A stretch of DNA of 64,000 nt from positions 186,001 through 250,000 of the forward strand of contig JAYJMR010000032.1 of NCBI GenBank assembly GCA_037074705.1, written 5' to 3'. The stretch is from Zhengitettix transpicula. Its lineage: Eukaryota > Arthropoda > Insecta > Orthoptera > Tetrigidae. The position numbers and the translations under genes were made by a program. Shown here in pieces: positions 1-13,300 of this stretch. The notes under the pieces were generated by a model, which had not been told where the DNA came from, did no database searches, and worked only from the letters and a program-made list of their open reading frames with translations. How positions within the stretch are numbered: the stretch's first letter is position 1; each line of letters starts with the position of its first letter.

Positions 1-3000
1 AGTGTCCCCGCACACAGTGTCCCCGCACTCCGTGTCCCCGCACTCCGTGTCTCCGCACACAGTGTCCCCGCACACAGTGTCCCCGCACACAGTGTCCCCG
101 CACACAGTGTCCCCGCATTCCGTGTCCCCGCACTCCGTGTCCCCGCTCACAGTGTCCCTGCACACAGTGTTCCCGCACACAGTGTCCCCGCACACAGTGT
201 CTCCGCACACATTGTCCCGGCACACAGTGTCCCCGCACACAGTGTCCCCGCTCTCCGTGTCCCCGCACTCCGTGTCTCCGCACACAGTGTCCCCGCACAC
301 AGTGTCCCCGCACACAGTGTCACCGCACTCCGTGTTCCTGCACACAGTGTCCCCGCACACAGTGTCCCCGCACTCCGTGTCCCCGCACACAGTGTCCCCG
401 CACACAGTGTCTCTGCACACAGTGTCCCCGCACACAGTGTCCCCGCACACAGTGTCCCCGCACACAGTGTCCCCGCTCTCCGTGTCCCCGCACTCCGTGT
501 CTCCGCACACAGTGTCCCCGCACACAGTGTCCCCGCACACAGTGTCCCCGCATTCCGTGTCACCGCACTCCGTGTCCCCGCACACAGTGTCCCTGCACAC
601 AGTGTCCCCGCACACAGTGTCCCCGCACAAAGTGTCTCCGCACACATTGTCCCGGCATTCAGTGTCCCCGCACACAGTGTCCCCGCTGTCCGTGTCCCCG
701 CACTCCGTGTCTCCGCACACAGTGTCCCCGCACACAGTGTCCCCGCACACATTGTCCCCGCACTCCGTGCCCCTGCACACAGTGTCCCCGCACACAGTGT
801 CCCCGCACTCCGTGTCCCCGCACTCCGTGTCCCTGCACACAGTGTCCCCGCACACAGTGTCCCCGCACACAGTGTCCCCGGACACAGTGTCCCCGCACAC
901 AGTGTCCCCGCTTACAGTGTCCCTGCACACAGTGTCCCTGAACACAGTGTCCCTGCACACAGTGTCCCCGCACTCCGTGTCCCTGCACACAGTGTCCCTG
1001 CACACAGTGTCCCCGCACACAGTGTCCCCGCACACAGTGTCCCAGCACACAGGGTCCCCGCACACAGTGTCCCCGCACACAGTGTCCCCGCACACAGTGT
1101 CCCCGCATTCCGTGTCCCCGCATTCCGTGTCCCCGCACACAGTGTCCGCACTCCGTGTCCCCGCACTCCGTGTCCCCGCACAAAGGTGTCCCCGCACACA
1201 GTGTCCCCGCACACAGTGTCCCCGCACACAGTGTCCCCGCACACAGTGTCCCCGCACTCCGTGTCCCCGCACTCCGTGTCTCCGCACACAGTGTCCCCGC
1301 ACTCCGTGTCCCTGCACACAGTGTCCCTGCACACAGTGTCCCCGCACTCCGTGTCCCTGCACACAGTGTCCCTGCACACAGTGTCCCCGCACACAGTGTC
1401 CCCGCACACAGTGTCCCAGCACACAGGGTCCCCGCACACAGTGTCCCCGCACACAGTGTCCCCGCACACAGTGTCCCCGCATTCCGTGTCCCCGCATTCC
1501 GTGTCCCCGCACACAGTGTCCGCACTCCGTGTCCCCGCACTCCGTGTCCCCGCACAAAGGTGTCCCCGCACACAGTGTCCCCGCACACAGTGTCCCCGCA
1601 CACAGTGTCCCCGCACACAGTGTCCCCGCACTCCGTGTCCCCGCACTCCGTGTCTCCGCACACAGTGTCCCCGCACTCCGTGTCCCTGCACACAGTGTCC
1701 CCGCACACAGTGTCCCCGCACTCCGTGTCCCCGCACTCCGTGTCCCTGCACACAGTGTCCCCGCACACAGTGTCCCCGCACACAGTGTCCCCGGACACAG
1801 TGTCCCCGCACACAGTGTCCCCGCTTACAGTGTCCCTGCACACAGTGTCCCTGAACACAGTGTCCCTGCACACAGTGTCCCCGCACTCCGTGTCCCTGCA
1901 CACAGTGTCCCTGCACACAGTGTCCCCGCACACAGTGTCCCCGCACACAGTGTACCCGCACACAGTGTCCCAGCACACAGTGTCCCTGCACACAGTGTCC
2001 CCGCACACAGTGTCCCCGCACACAGTGTCCCCGAATTCCGTGTCCCCGCACACAGTGTCCGCACTCCGTGTCCCCGCACTCCGTGTCCCCGCACAAAGGT
2101 GTCCCCGCACGCAGTGTCCCCGCACACAGTGTCCCTGCACACAGTGTCCCTGCACACAGTGTCCCCGCACACAGTGTCCCCGCACACAGTGTCCCCGCTC
2201 TCCGTGTCCCCGCACTCCGTGTCTCCGCACACAGTGTCCCCGCACACAGTGTCCCCGCACACAGTGTCCCCGCATTCCGTGTCACCGCACTCCGTGTCCC
2301 CGCACACAGTGTCCCTGCACACAGTGTCCCCGCACACAGTGTCCCCGCACAAAGTGTCTCCGCACACATTGTCCCGGCATTCAGTGTCCCCGCACACAGT
2401 GTCCCCGCTGTCCGTGTCCCCGCACTCCGTGTCTCCGCACACAGTGTCCCCGCACACAGTGTCCCCGCACACATTGTCCCCGCACTCCGTGCCCCTGCAC
2501 ACAGTGTCCCCGCACACAGTGTCCCCGCACTCCGTGTCCCCGCACTCCGTGTCCCTGCACACAGTGTCCCCGCACACAGTGTCCCCGCACACAGTGTCCC
2601 CGGACACAGTGTCCCCGCACACAGTGTCCCCGCTTACAGTGTCCCTGCACACAGTGTCCCTGAACACAGTGTCCCTGCACACAGTGTCCCCGCACTCCGT
2701 GTCCCTGCACACAGTGTCCCTGCACACAGTGTCCCCGCACACAGTGTCCCCGCACACAGTGTCCCAGCACACAGGGTCCCCGCACACAGTGTCCCCGCAC
2801 ACAGTGTCCCCGCACACAGTGTCCCCGCATTCCGTGTCCCCGCATTCCGTGTCCCCGCACACAGTGTCCGCACTCCGTGTCCCCGCACTCCGTGTCCCCG
2901 CACAAAGGTGTCCCCGCACACAGTGTCCCCGCACACAGTGTCCCCGCACACAGTGTCCCCGCACACAGTGTCCCCGCACTCCGTGTCCCCGCACTCCGTG

Positions 3001-5824
3001 TCTCCGCACACAGTGTCCCCGCACACAGTGTCCCCGCACACAGTGTCCCCGCACACAGTGTCCCCGCATTCCGTGTCCCCGCACTCCGTGTCCCCGCTCA
3101 CAGTGTCCCTGCACACAGTGTTCCCGCACACAGTGTCCCCGCACACAGTGTCTCCGCACACATTGTCCCGGCACACAGTGTCCCCGCACACAGTGTCCCC
3201 GCTCTCCGTGTCCCCGCACTCCGTGTCTCCGCACACAGTGTCCCCGCACACAGTGTCCCCGCACACAGTGTCACCGCACTCCGTGTTCCTGCACACAGTG
3301 TCCCCGCACACAGTGTCCCCGCACTCCGTGTCCCCGCACACAGTGTCCCCGCACACAGTGTCTCTGCACACAGTGTCCCCGCACACAGTGTCCCCGCACA
3401 CAGTGTCCCCGCACACAGTGTCCCCGCACACAGTATCCCCGCTCTCCGTGTCCCCGCACTCCGTGTCTCCGCACACAGTGTCCCCGCACACAGTGTCCCC
3501 GCACACAGTGTCCCCGCACTCCGTGTCCCTGCACACAGTGTCCCCGCACACAGTGTCCCCGCACTCCGTGTCCCCGCACTCCGTGTCCCCGCACACAGTG
3601 TCCCTGCACACAGTGTCCCCGCACACAGTGTCCCCGCACACAGTGTCCCCGCACACAGTGTGCCCGCATTCCGTGTCCCCGCACACAGTGTCCCCGCACA
3701 CAGTGTCCCCGCACTCCGTGTCCCTGCACACAGTGTCCCCGCACGCAGTGTCCCCGCACACAGTGTCCCCGCACACAGTGTCCCCGCACACAGTGTCCCC
3801 GCACACAGTGTCCCCGCACACAGTGTCCCCGCACACAGTGTCCCCGCACTCCGTGTCCCTGCACACAGTGTCCCTGCACAGAGTGTCCCCGCACTCCGTG
3901 TCCCCGCACAGAGTGTCCCCGCACACAGTGTCCCCGCACACAGTGTCCCCGCACACAGTGTCCCCGCACACAGTGTCCCCGCTCTCCGTGTTCCCGCACT
4001 CCGTGTCTCCGCACACAGTGTCCCCGCACACAGTGTCCCCGCACACAGTGTCCTCGCACACAGTGTCCCCGCATTCCGTGTCCCCGCACTCCGTGTCCCC
4101 GCACACAGTGTCCCTGCACACAGTGTCCCCGCACACAGTGTCCCCGCACACAGTGTCCCCGTACACAGTGTCTCCGCACACAGTGTCCCGGCACACAGTG
4201 TCCCCGCACACAGTGTATCCGCTCTCCGTGTCCCCGCACTCTGTGTCTCCGCACACAGTGTCCCCGCACACAGTGTCCCCGCACACAGTGTCCCCGCACT
4301 CCGTGTCCCTGCACACAGTGTTCACGCACACAGTGTCCCCGCACACAGTGTCCCCGCACACAGTGTCCACGCGCACAGTGTCCCTGCACACAGTGTCCGC
4401 ACTCCGTGTCCCCGCACTCCGTGTCCCCGCACAAAGGTGTCCCCGCACACAGTGTCCCCGCACACAGTGTCCCTGCACACAGTGTCCCCGCACACAGTGT
4501 CCCCGCACACAGTGTCCCCGCTCTCCGTGTCCCCGCACTCCGTGTCTCCGCACACAGTGTCCCCGCACACAGTGTCCCCGCACACAGTGTCCCCGCATTC
4601 CGTGTCCCCGCACTCCGTGTCCCCGCACACAGTGTCCCTGCACACAGTGTCCCCGCACACAGTGTCTCCGCACACATTGTCCCGGCACACAGTGTCCCCG
4701 CACACAGTGTCCCCGCTCTCCGTGTTCCCGCACTCCGTGTCTCCGCACACAGTGTCCCCGCACACAGTGTCCCCGCACACAGTGTACCCGCACTCCGTGT
4801 CCCTGCACACAGTGTCCCCGCACACAGTGTCCCCGCACACAGTGTCCCCGCACACAGTGTCCCCGCACTCCGTGTCCCTGCACACAGTGTTCACGCACAC
4901 AGTGTCCCCGCACACAGTGTCCCCGCACAGAGTGTCCACGCGCACAGTGTCCCTGCACACAGTGTCCCCGCACTCCGTGTCCCCGCACTCCGTGTTCCTG
5001 CACACAGTGTCCCCGCACACAGTGTCCCCGCACACAGTGTCTCTGCACACAGTGTCCCCGCACACAGTGTCCCCGCACACAGTGTCCCCGCACACATTGT
5101 CCCCGCACACAGTGTCCCCGCACACAGTGTCCCCGCTCTCCGTGTCCCCGCACTCCGTGTCTCCGCACACAGTGTCTCCGCACACACTGTCCCCGCACAC
5201 AGTGTCCCCGCACACAGTGTCCCCGCATTCCGTGTCCCCGCACTCCGTGTCCCCGCACACAGTGTCCCTGCACACAGTGTCCCCGCGCACAGTGTCCCCG
5301 CCCACAGTGTCCCCGCACACAGTGTCTCCGCACACAGTGTCCCGGCACACACTGTCCCCGCACACAGTGTACCCGCTCTCCGTGTCCCCGCACTCCGTGT
5401 CTCCGCACACAGTGTCCCCGCACACAGTGACCCCGCACACAGTGTCCCCGCACTCCGTGTCCCTGCACACAGTGTCCCCGCACACAGTGTCCCCGCACAC
5501 AGTGTCCCCGCACACAGTGTCCACGCACACAGTGTCCCTGCACACAGTGTCCCTGCACACAGTGTCCCCGCACACAGTGTCCCCGCACACAGTGTCCCCG
5601 CACACAGTGTCCCCGCACACAGTGTGCCCGCATTCCATGTCCCCGCACACAGTGTCCCCGCACACAGTGTCCCCGAACTCCGTGTCCCTGCACACAGTGT
5701 CCCCGCACACAGTGTCCCCGCACACAGTGTCCCCGCACACAGTGTCCCCGAACACAGTGTTCCCGCACACAGGGTCCCCGCACTCCGTGTCCCCGCACTC
5801 CGTGTCCCTGCACACAGTGTCCCC
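1..5824. repeat. Minisatellite, left segment, homologous to 10.8-13 kb
   Basis: Ordinary 15 bp units. Frame-shifting landmarks (a 13-mer ending GTGTCCG followed two units later by a 16-mer with AAAGG) have their AAAGG at 1182, 1556, 2095, 2904 and 4433. The stretch from about 2.07 kb to about 4.38 kb follows the same order of variants as 10.77 kb to about 12.98 kb: the landmarks at 2095 and 2904 correspond to 10793 and 11497 (offsets 8,698 and 8,593, differing by exactly seven units). An EcoRI-like GAATTC at 2033 has a counterpart at 10731. This segment is therefore an older copy of the material in the 5,916 bp duplication. Confidence 0.8.
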
Positions 5825-8800
5825 GCACACAGTGTCCCCGCACACAGTGTCCCCGCACACAGTGTCCCCGCACACAGTGTCCCCGCACACAGTGTCCCCG
5901 CACACAGTGTCCCCGCACACAGTGTCCCCGCACACAGTGTGCCCGCATTCCGTGTCCCCGCACACAGTGTCCCCGCACACAGTGTCCCCGCACTCCGTGT
6001 CCCTGCACACAGTGTCCCCGCACACAGTGTCCCTGCACACAGTGTCCCTGCACACAGTGTCCCTGCACACAGTGTCCCCGCACTCCGTGTCCCTGCACAC
6101 AGTGTCCCTGCACACAGTGTCCCTGCACACAGTGTCCCCGCACTCCGTGTCCCCGCACACAGTGTCCCTGCACACAGTGTCCCCGCACACAGTGTCCGCG
6201 CACTCAGTGTCCCCGCACACAGTGTCCCCGCACACAGTGTCCCCGCACTCCGTGTCTCCGCACTCCGTGTCCCCGCACTCCGTGTCCCCGCACCATGTGT
6301 CCCCGAACAGTGTCTCTGCACACAGTGTCCCCGCACACAGTGTCCCCGCACACAGTGTCCCCGCACACAGTGTCCCCGCACATAGTGTCCCCGCACTCCG
6401 TGTCCCTGCACACAGTGTTCACGCACACAGTGTCCCCGCACACAGTGTCCCCGCACACAGTGTCCACGCGCACAGTGTCCCTGCACACAGTGTCCCTGCA
6501 CACAGTGTCCCCGCACACAGTGTCCCCGCACACAGTGTTCCCGCACACAGTGTCCCCGCACACAGTGTCCCCGCACACAGTGTGCCCGCATTCCGTGTCC
6601 CCGCACACAGTGTCCCCGCACACAGTGTCCCCGCACACAGTGTCCCTGCACACAGTGTCCCTGCACACAGTGTCCCTGCACAAAGTGTCCCCGCACACAG
6701 TGTCCCCGCAAACAGTGTCCCCGCACACAGTGTCCCCGCTTACAGTGTCCCTGCACACAGTGTCCCTGCACACAGTGTCCCCGCACTCCGTGTTCCTGCA
6801 CTTAGTGTCCCTGCACACAGTGTCACTGCATACAGTGTCCCCGCACACAGTGTCCCCGCACACAGTGTCCCAGCACACAGTGTCCCCGCACACAGTGTCC
6901 CCGCACACAGTGTCCCCGCACACAGTGTCCCCGCATTCCGTGTCCCCGCACACAGTGTCCGCACTCCGTGTCCCCGCACTCCGTGTCCCCGCACAAAGGT
7001 GTCCCCGCACGCAGTGTCCCCGCACACAGTGTCCCCGCACAGTGTCCCCGCACACAGTGTGCCCGCATTCCGTGTCCCCGCACACAGTGTCCCCGCACAC
7101 AGTGTCCCCGCACACAGTGTCCCTGCACACAGTGTCCCTGCACACAGTGTCCCTGCACAAAGTGTCCCCGCACACAGTGTCCCCGCAAACAGTGTCCCCG
7201 CACACAGTGTCCCCGCTTACAGTGTCCCTGCACACAGTGTCCCTGCACACAGTGTCCCCGCACTCCGTGTTCCTGCACTTAGTGTCCATGCACACAGTGT
7301 CACTGCATACAGTGTCCCCGCACACAGTGTACCCGCACACAGTGTCCCAGCACACAGTGTCCCTGCACACAGTGTCCCCGCACACAGTGTCCCCGCACAC
7401 AGTGTCCCCGAATTCCGTGTCCCCGCACACAGTGTCCGCACTCCGTGTCCCCGCACTCCGTGTCCCCGCACAAAGGTGTCCCCGCACGCAGTGTCCCCGC
7501 ACACAGTGTCCCTGCACACAGTGTCCCTGCACACAGTGTCCCCGCACACAGTGTCCCCGCACACAGTGTCCCCGCTCTCCGTGTCCCCGCACTCCGTGTC
7601 TCCGCACACAGTGTCCCCGCACACAGTGTCCCCGCACACAGTGTCCCCGCATTCCGTGTCACCGCACTCCGTGTCCCCGCACACAGTGTCCCTGCACACA
7701 GTGTCCCCGCACACAGTGTCCCCGCACAAAGTGTCTCCGCACACATTGTCCCGGCATTCAGTGTCCCCGCACACAGTGTCCCCGCTGTCCGTGTCCCCGC
7801 ACTCCGTGTCTCCGCACACAGTGTCCCCGCACACAGTGTCCCCGCACACATTGTCCCCGCACTCCGTGTCCCTGCACACAGTGTCCCCGCACACAGTGTC
7901 CCCGCACTCCGTGTCCCCGCACTCCGTGTCCCTGCACACAGTGTCCCCGCACACAGTGTCCCCGCACACAGTGTCCCCGGACACAGTGTCCCCGCACACA
8001 GTGTCCCCGCTTACAGTGTCCCTGCACACAGTGTCCCTGAACACAGTGTCCCTGCACACAGTGTCCCCGCACTCCGTGTCCCTGCACACAGTGTCCCTGC
8101 ACACAGTGTCCCCGCACACAGTGTCCCCGCACACAGTGTCCCCGCACACAGTGTCCCCGCACACAGTGTCCCCGCACACAGTGTGCCCGCATTCCGTGTC
8201 CCCGCACACAGTGTCCCCGCACACAGTGTCCCCGCACTCCGTGTCCCTGCACACAGTGTCCCCGCACACAGTGTCCCTGCACACAGTGTCCCTGCACACA
8301 GTGTCCCTGCACACAGTGTCCCCGCACTCCGTGTCCCTGCACACAGTGTCCCTGCACACAGTGTCCCTGCACACAGTGTCCCCGCACTCCGTGTCCCCGC
8401 ACACAGTGTCCCTGCACACAGTGTCCCCGCACACAGTGTCCGCGCACTCAGTGTCCCCGCACACAGTGTCCCCGCACACAGTGTCCCCGCACTCCGTGTC
8501 TCCGCACTCCGTGTCCCCGCACTCCGTGTCCCCGCACCATGTGTCCCCGAACAGTGTCTCTGCACACAGTGTCCCCGCACACAGTGTCCCCGCACACAGT
8601 GTCCCCGCACACAGTGTCCCCGCACATAGTGTCCCCGCACTCCGTGTCCCTGCACACAGTGTTCACGCACACAGTGTCCCCGCACACAGTGTCCCCGCAC
8701 ACAGTGTCCACGCGCACAGTGTCCCTGCACACAGTGTCCCTGCACACAGTGTCCCCGCACACAGTGTCCCCGCACACAGTGTTCCCGCACACAGTGTCCC

Positions 8801-10386
8801 CGCACACAGTGTCCCCGCACACAGTGTGCCCGCATTCCGTGTCCCCGCACACAGTGTCCCCGCACACAGTGTCCCCGCACACAGTGTCCCTGCACACAGT
8901 GTCCCTGCACACAGTGTCCCTGCACAAAGTGTCCCCGCACACAGTGTCCCCGCAAACAGTGTCCCCGCACACAGTGTCCCCGCTTACAGTGTCCCTGCAC
9001 ACAGTGTCCCTGCACACAGTGTCCCCGCACTCCGTGTTCCTGCACTTAGTGTCCCTGCACACAGTGTCACTGCATACAGTGTCCCCGCACACAGTGTCCC
9101 CGCACACAGTGTCCCAGCACACAGTGTCCCCGCACACAGTGTCCCCGCACACAGTGTCCCCGCACACAGTGTCCCCGCATTCCGTGTCCCCGCACACAGT
9201 GTCCGCACTCCGTGTCCCCGCACTCCGTGTCCCCGCACAAAGGTGTCCCCGCACGCAGTGTCCCCGCACACAGTGTCCCCGCACAGTGTCCCCGCACACA
9301 GTGTGCCCGCATTCCGTGTCCCCGCACACAGTGTCCCCGCACACAGTGTCCCCGCACACAGTGTCCCTGCACACAGTGTCCCTGCACACAGTGTCCCTGC
9401 ACAAAGTGTCCCCGCACACAGTGTCCCCGCAAACAGTGTCCCCGCACACAGTGTCCCCGCTTACAGTGTCCCTGCACACAGTGTCCCTGCACACAGTGTC
9501 CCCGCACTCCGTGTTCCTGCACTTAGTGTCCATGCACACAGTGTCACTGCATACAGTGTCCCCGCACACAGTGTACCCGCACACAGTGTCCCAGCACACA
9601 GTGTCCCTGCACACAGTGTCCCCGCACACAGTGTCCCCGCACACAGTGTCCCCGAATTCCGTGTCCCCGCACACAGTGTCCGCACTCCGTGTCCCCGCAC
9701 TCCGTGTCCCCGCACAAAGGTGTCCCCGCACGCAGTGTCCCCGCACACAGTGTCCCTGCACACAGTGTCCCTGCACACAGTGTCCCCGCACACAGTGTCC
9801 CCGCACACAGTGTCCCCGCTCTCCGTGTCCCCGCACTCCGTGTCTCCGCACACAGTGTCCCCGCACACAGTGTCCCCGCACACAGTGTCCCCGCATTCCG
9901 TGTCACCGCACTCCGTGTCCCCGCACACAGTGTCCCTGCACACAGTGTCCCCGCACACAGTGTCCCCGCACAAAGTGTCTCCGCACACATTGTCCCGGCA
10001 TTCAGTGTCCCCGCACACAGTGTCCCCGCTGTCCGTGTCCCCGCACTCCGTGTCTCCGCACACAGTGTCCCCGCACACAGTGTCCCCGCACACATTGTCC
10101 CCGCACTCCGTGTCCCTGCACACAGTGTCCCCGCACACAGTGTCCCCGCACTCCGTGTCCCCGCACTCCGTGTCCCTGCACACAGTGTCCCCGCACACAG
10201 TGTCCCCGCACACAGTGTCCCCGGACACAGTGTCCCCGCACACAGTGTCCCCGCTTACAGTGTCCCTGCACACAGTGTCCCTGAACACAGTGTCCCTGCA
10301 CACAGTGTCCCCGCACTCCGTGTCCCTGCACACAGTGTCCCTGCACACAGTGTCCCCGCACACAGTGTCCCCGCACACAGTGTCCC
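5825..10386. repeat. Tandem segmental duplication, period 2,244 bp
   Basis: The interval from about 5,825 to 8,142 matches about 8,069 to 10,386 at a constant offset of 2,244. Matching landmarks include GTGTGCCCG (5941/8185), the short AACAG unit (6306/8550), two AAAGG units (6995/9239 and 7472/9716) and GAATTC (7410/9654). Translated frames across the two copies are identical over more than 480 codons, so the copies are essentially unchanged. The match breaks on the left near 5,820 and on the right at 10,387, where CCCAGCAC replaces CCCGCAC. Because 2,244 is not a multiple of 15, it includes the indel units. Recent unequal exchange or replication slippage is the likely origin, or the assembler has duplicated a segment. 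Confidence 0.92.
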
Positions 10387-13300
10387 AGCACACAGGGTCC
10401 CCGCACACAGTGTCCCCGCACACAGTGTCCCCGCACACAGTGTCCCCGCATTCCGTGTCCCCGCATTCCGTGTCCCCGCACACATTGTCCGCACTCCGTG
10501 TCCCCGCACTCCGTGTCCCCGCACACAGTGTCCCCGCTTACAGTGTCCCTGCACACAGTGTCCCTGCACACAGTGTCCCCGCACTCCGTGTTCCTGCACT
10601 TAGTGTCCCTGCACACAGTGTCACTGCATACAGTGTCCCCGCACACAGTGTACCCGCACACAGTGTCCCAGCACACAGTGTCCCTGCACACAGTGTCCCC
10701 GCACACAGTGTCCCCGCACACAGTGTCCCCGAATTCCGTGTCCCCGCACACAGTGTCCGCACTCCGTGTCCCCGCACTCCGTGTCCCCGCACAAAGGTGT
10801 CCCCGCACGCAGTGTCCCCGCACACAGTGTCCCTGCACACAGTGTCCCTGCACACAGTGTCCCCGCACACAGTGTCCCCGCACACAGTGTCCCCGCTCTC
10901 CGTGTCCCCGCACTCCGTGTCTCCGCACACAGTGTCCCCGCACACAGTGTCCCCGCACACAGTGTCCCCGCATTCCGTGTCACCGCACTCCGTGTCCCCG
11001 CACACAGTGTCCCTGCACACAGTGTCCCCGCACACAGTGTCCCCGCACAAAGTGTCTCCGCACACATTGTCCCGGCATTCAGTGTCCCCGCACACAGTGT
11101 CCCCGCACACAGTGTCCCCGCACTCCGTGTCCCCGCACTCCGTGTCCCTGCACACAGTGTCCCCGCACACAGTGTCCCCGCACACAGTGTCCCCGGACAC
11201 AGTGTCCCCGCACACAGTGTCCCCGCTTACAGTGTCCCTGCACACAGTGTCCCTGAACACAGTGTCCCTGCACACAGTGTCCCCGCACTCCGTGTCCCTG
11301 CACACAGTGTCCCTGCACACAGTGTCCCCGCACACAGTGTCCCCGCACACAGTGTCCCAGCACACAGGGTCCCCGCACACAGTGTCCCCGCACACAGTGT
11401 CCCCGCACACAGTGTCCCCGCATTCCGTGTCCCCGCATTCCGTGTCCCCGCACACAGTGTCCGCACTCCGTGTCCCCGCACTCCGTGTCCCCGCACAAAG
11501 GTGTCCCCGCACACAGTGTCCCCGCACACAGTGTCCCCGCACACAGTGTCCCCGCACACAGTGTCCCCGCACTCCGTGTCCCCGCACTCCGTGTCTCCGC
11601 ACACAGTGTCCCCGCACACAGTGTCCCCGCACACAGTGTCCCCGCACACAGTGTCCCCGCATTCCGTGTCCCCGCACTCCGTGTCCCCGCTCACAGTGTC
11701 CCTGCACACAGTGTTCCCGCACACAGTGTCCCCGCACACAGTGTCTCCGCACACATTGTCCCGGCACACAGTGTCCCCGCACACAGTGTCCCCGCTCTCC
11801 GTGTCCCCGCACTCCGTGTCTCCGCACACAGTGTCCCCGCACACAGTGTCCCCGCACACAGTGTCACCGCACTCCGTGTTCCTGCACACAGTGTCCCCGC
11901 ACACAGTGTCCCCGCACTCCGTGTCCCCGCACACAGTGTCCCCGCACACAGTGTCTCTGCACACAGTGTCCCCGCACACAGTGTCCCCGCACACAGTGTC
12001 CCCGCACACAGTGTCCCCGCACACAGTGTCCCCGCACACAGTATCCCCGCTCTCCGTGTCCCCGCACTCCGTGTCTCCGCACACAGTGTCCCCGCACACA
12101 GTGTCCCCGCACACAGTGTCCCCGCACTCCGTGTCCCTGCACACAGTGTCCCCGCACACAGTGTCCCCGCACTCCGTGTCCCCGCACTCCGTGTCCCCGC
12201 ACACAGTGTCCCTGCACACAGTGTCCCCGCACACAGTGTCCCCGCACACAGTGTCCCCGCACACAGTGTGCCCGCATTCCGTGTCCCCGCACACAGTGTC
12301 CCCGCACACAGTGTCCCCGCACTCCGTGTCCCTGCACACAGTGTCCCCGCACGCAGTGTCCCCGCACACAGTGTCCCCGCACACAGTGTCCCCGCACACA
12401 GTGTCCCCGCACACAGTGTCCCCGCACACAGTGTCCCCGCACACAGTGTCCCCGCACTCCGTGTCCCTGCACACAGTGTCCCTGCACAGAGTGTCCCCGC
12501 ACTCCGTGTCCCCGCACAGAGTGTCCCCGCACACAGTGTCCCCGCACACAGTGTCCCCGCACACAGTGTCCCCGCACACAGTGTCCCCGCTCTCCGTGTT
12601 CCCGCACTCCGTGTCTCCGCACACAGTGTCCCCGCACACAGTGTCCCCGCACACAGTGTCCTCGCACACAGTGTCCCCGCATTCCGTGTCCCCGCACTCC
12701 GTGTCCCCGCACACAGTGTCCCTGCACACAGTGTCCCCGCACACAGTGTCCCCGCACACAGTGTCCCCGTACACAGTGTCTCCGCACACAGTGTCCCGGC
12801 ACACAGTGTCCCCGCACACAGTGTATCCGCTCTCCGTGTCCCCGCACTCCGTGTCTCCGCACACAGTGTCCCCGCACACAGTGTCCCCGCACACAGTGTC
12901 CCCGCACTCCGTGTCCCTGCACACAGTGTTCACGCACACAGTGTCCCCGCACACAGTGTCCCCGCACACAGTGTCCACGCGCACAGTGTCCCTGCACACA
13001 GTGTCCCTGCACACAGTGTCCCCGCACACAGTGTCCCCGCACACAATGTTCCCGCACACAGTGTCCCCGCACACAGTGTCCCCGCACACAGTGTCCCCGC
13101 ACACAGTGTCCCCGCACACAGTGTGCCCGCATTCCGTGTCCCCGCACACAGTGTCCCCGCACACAGTGTCCCCGCACACAGTGTCCCTGCACACAGTGTC
13201 CCTGCACACAGTGTCCCTGCACAAAGTGTCCCCGCACACAGTGTCCCCGCAAACAGTGTCCGCGCACACAGTGTCCCCGCTTACAGTGTCCCTGCACACA

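Noticed and set aside
2033..2038. GAATTC sites as a functional element
   Set aside because: They occur at 2033, 7410, 9654, 10731 and 16647, in homologous positions of duplicated modules. They arise from one variant unit (CGAATTCCG) and serve only as a marker.
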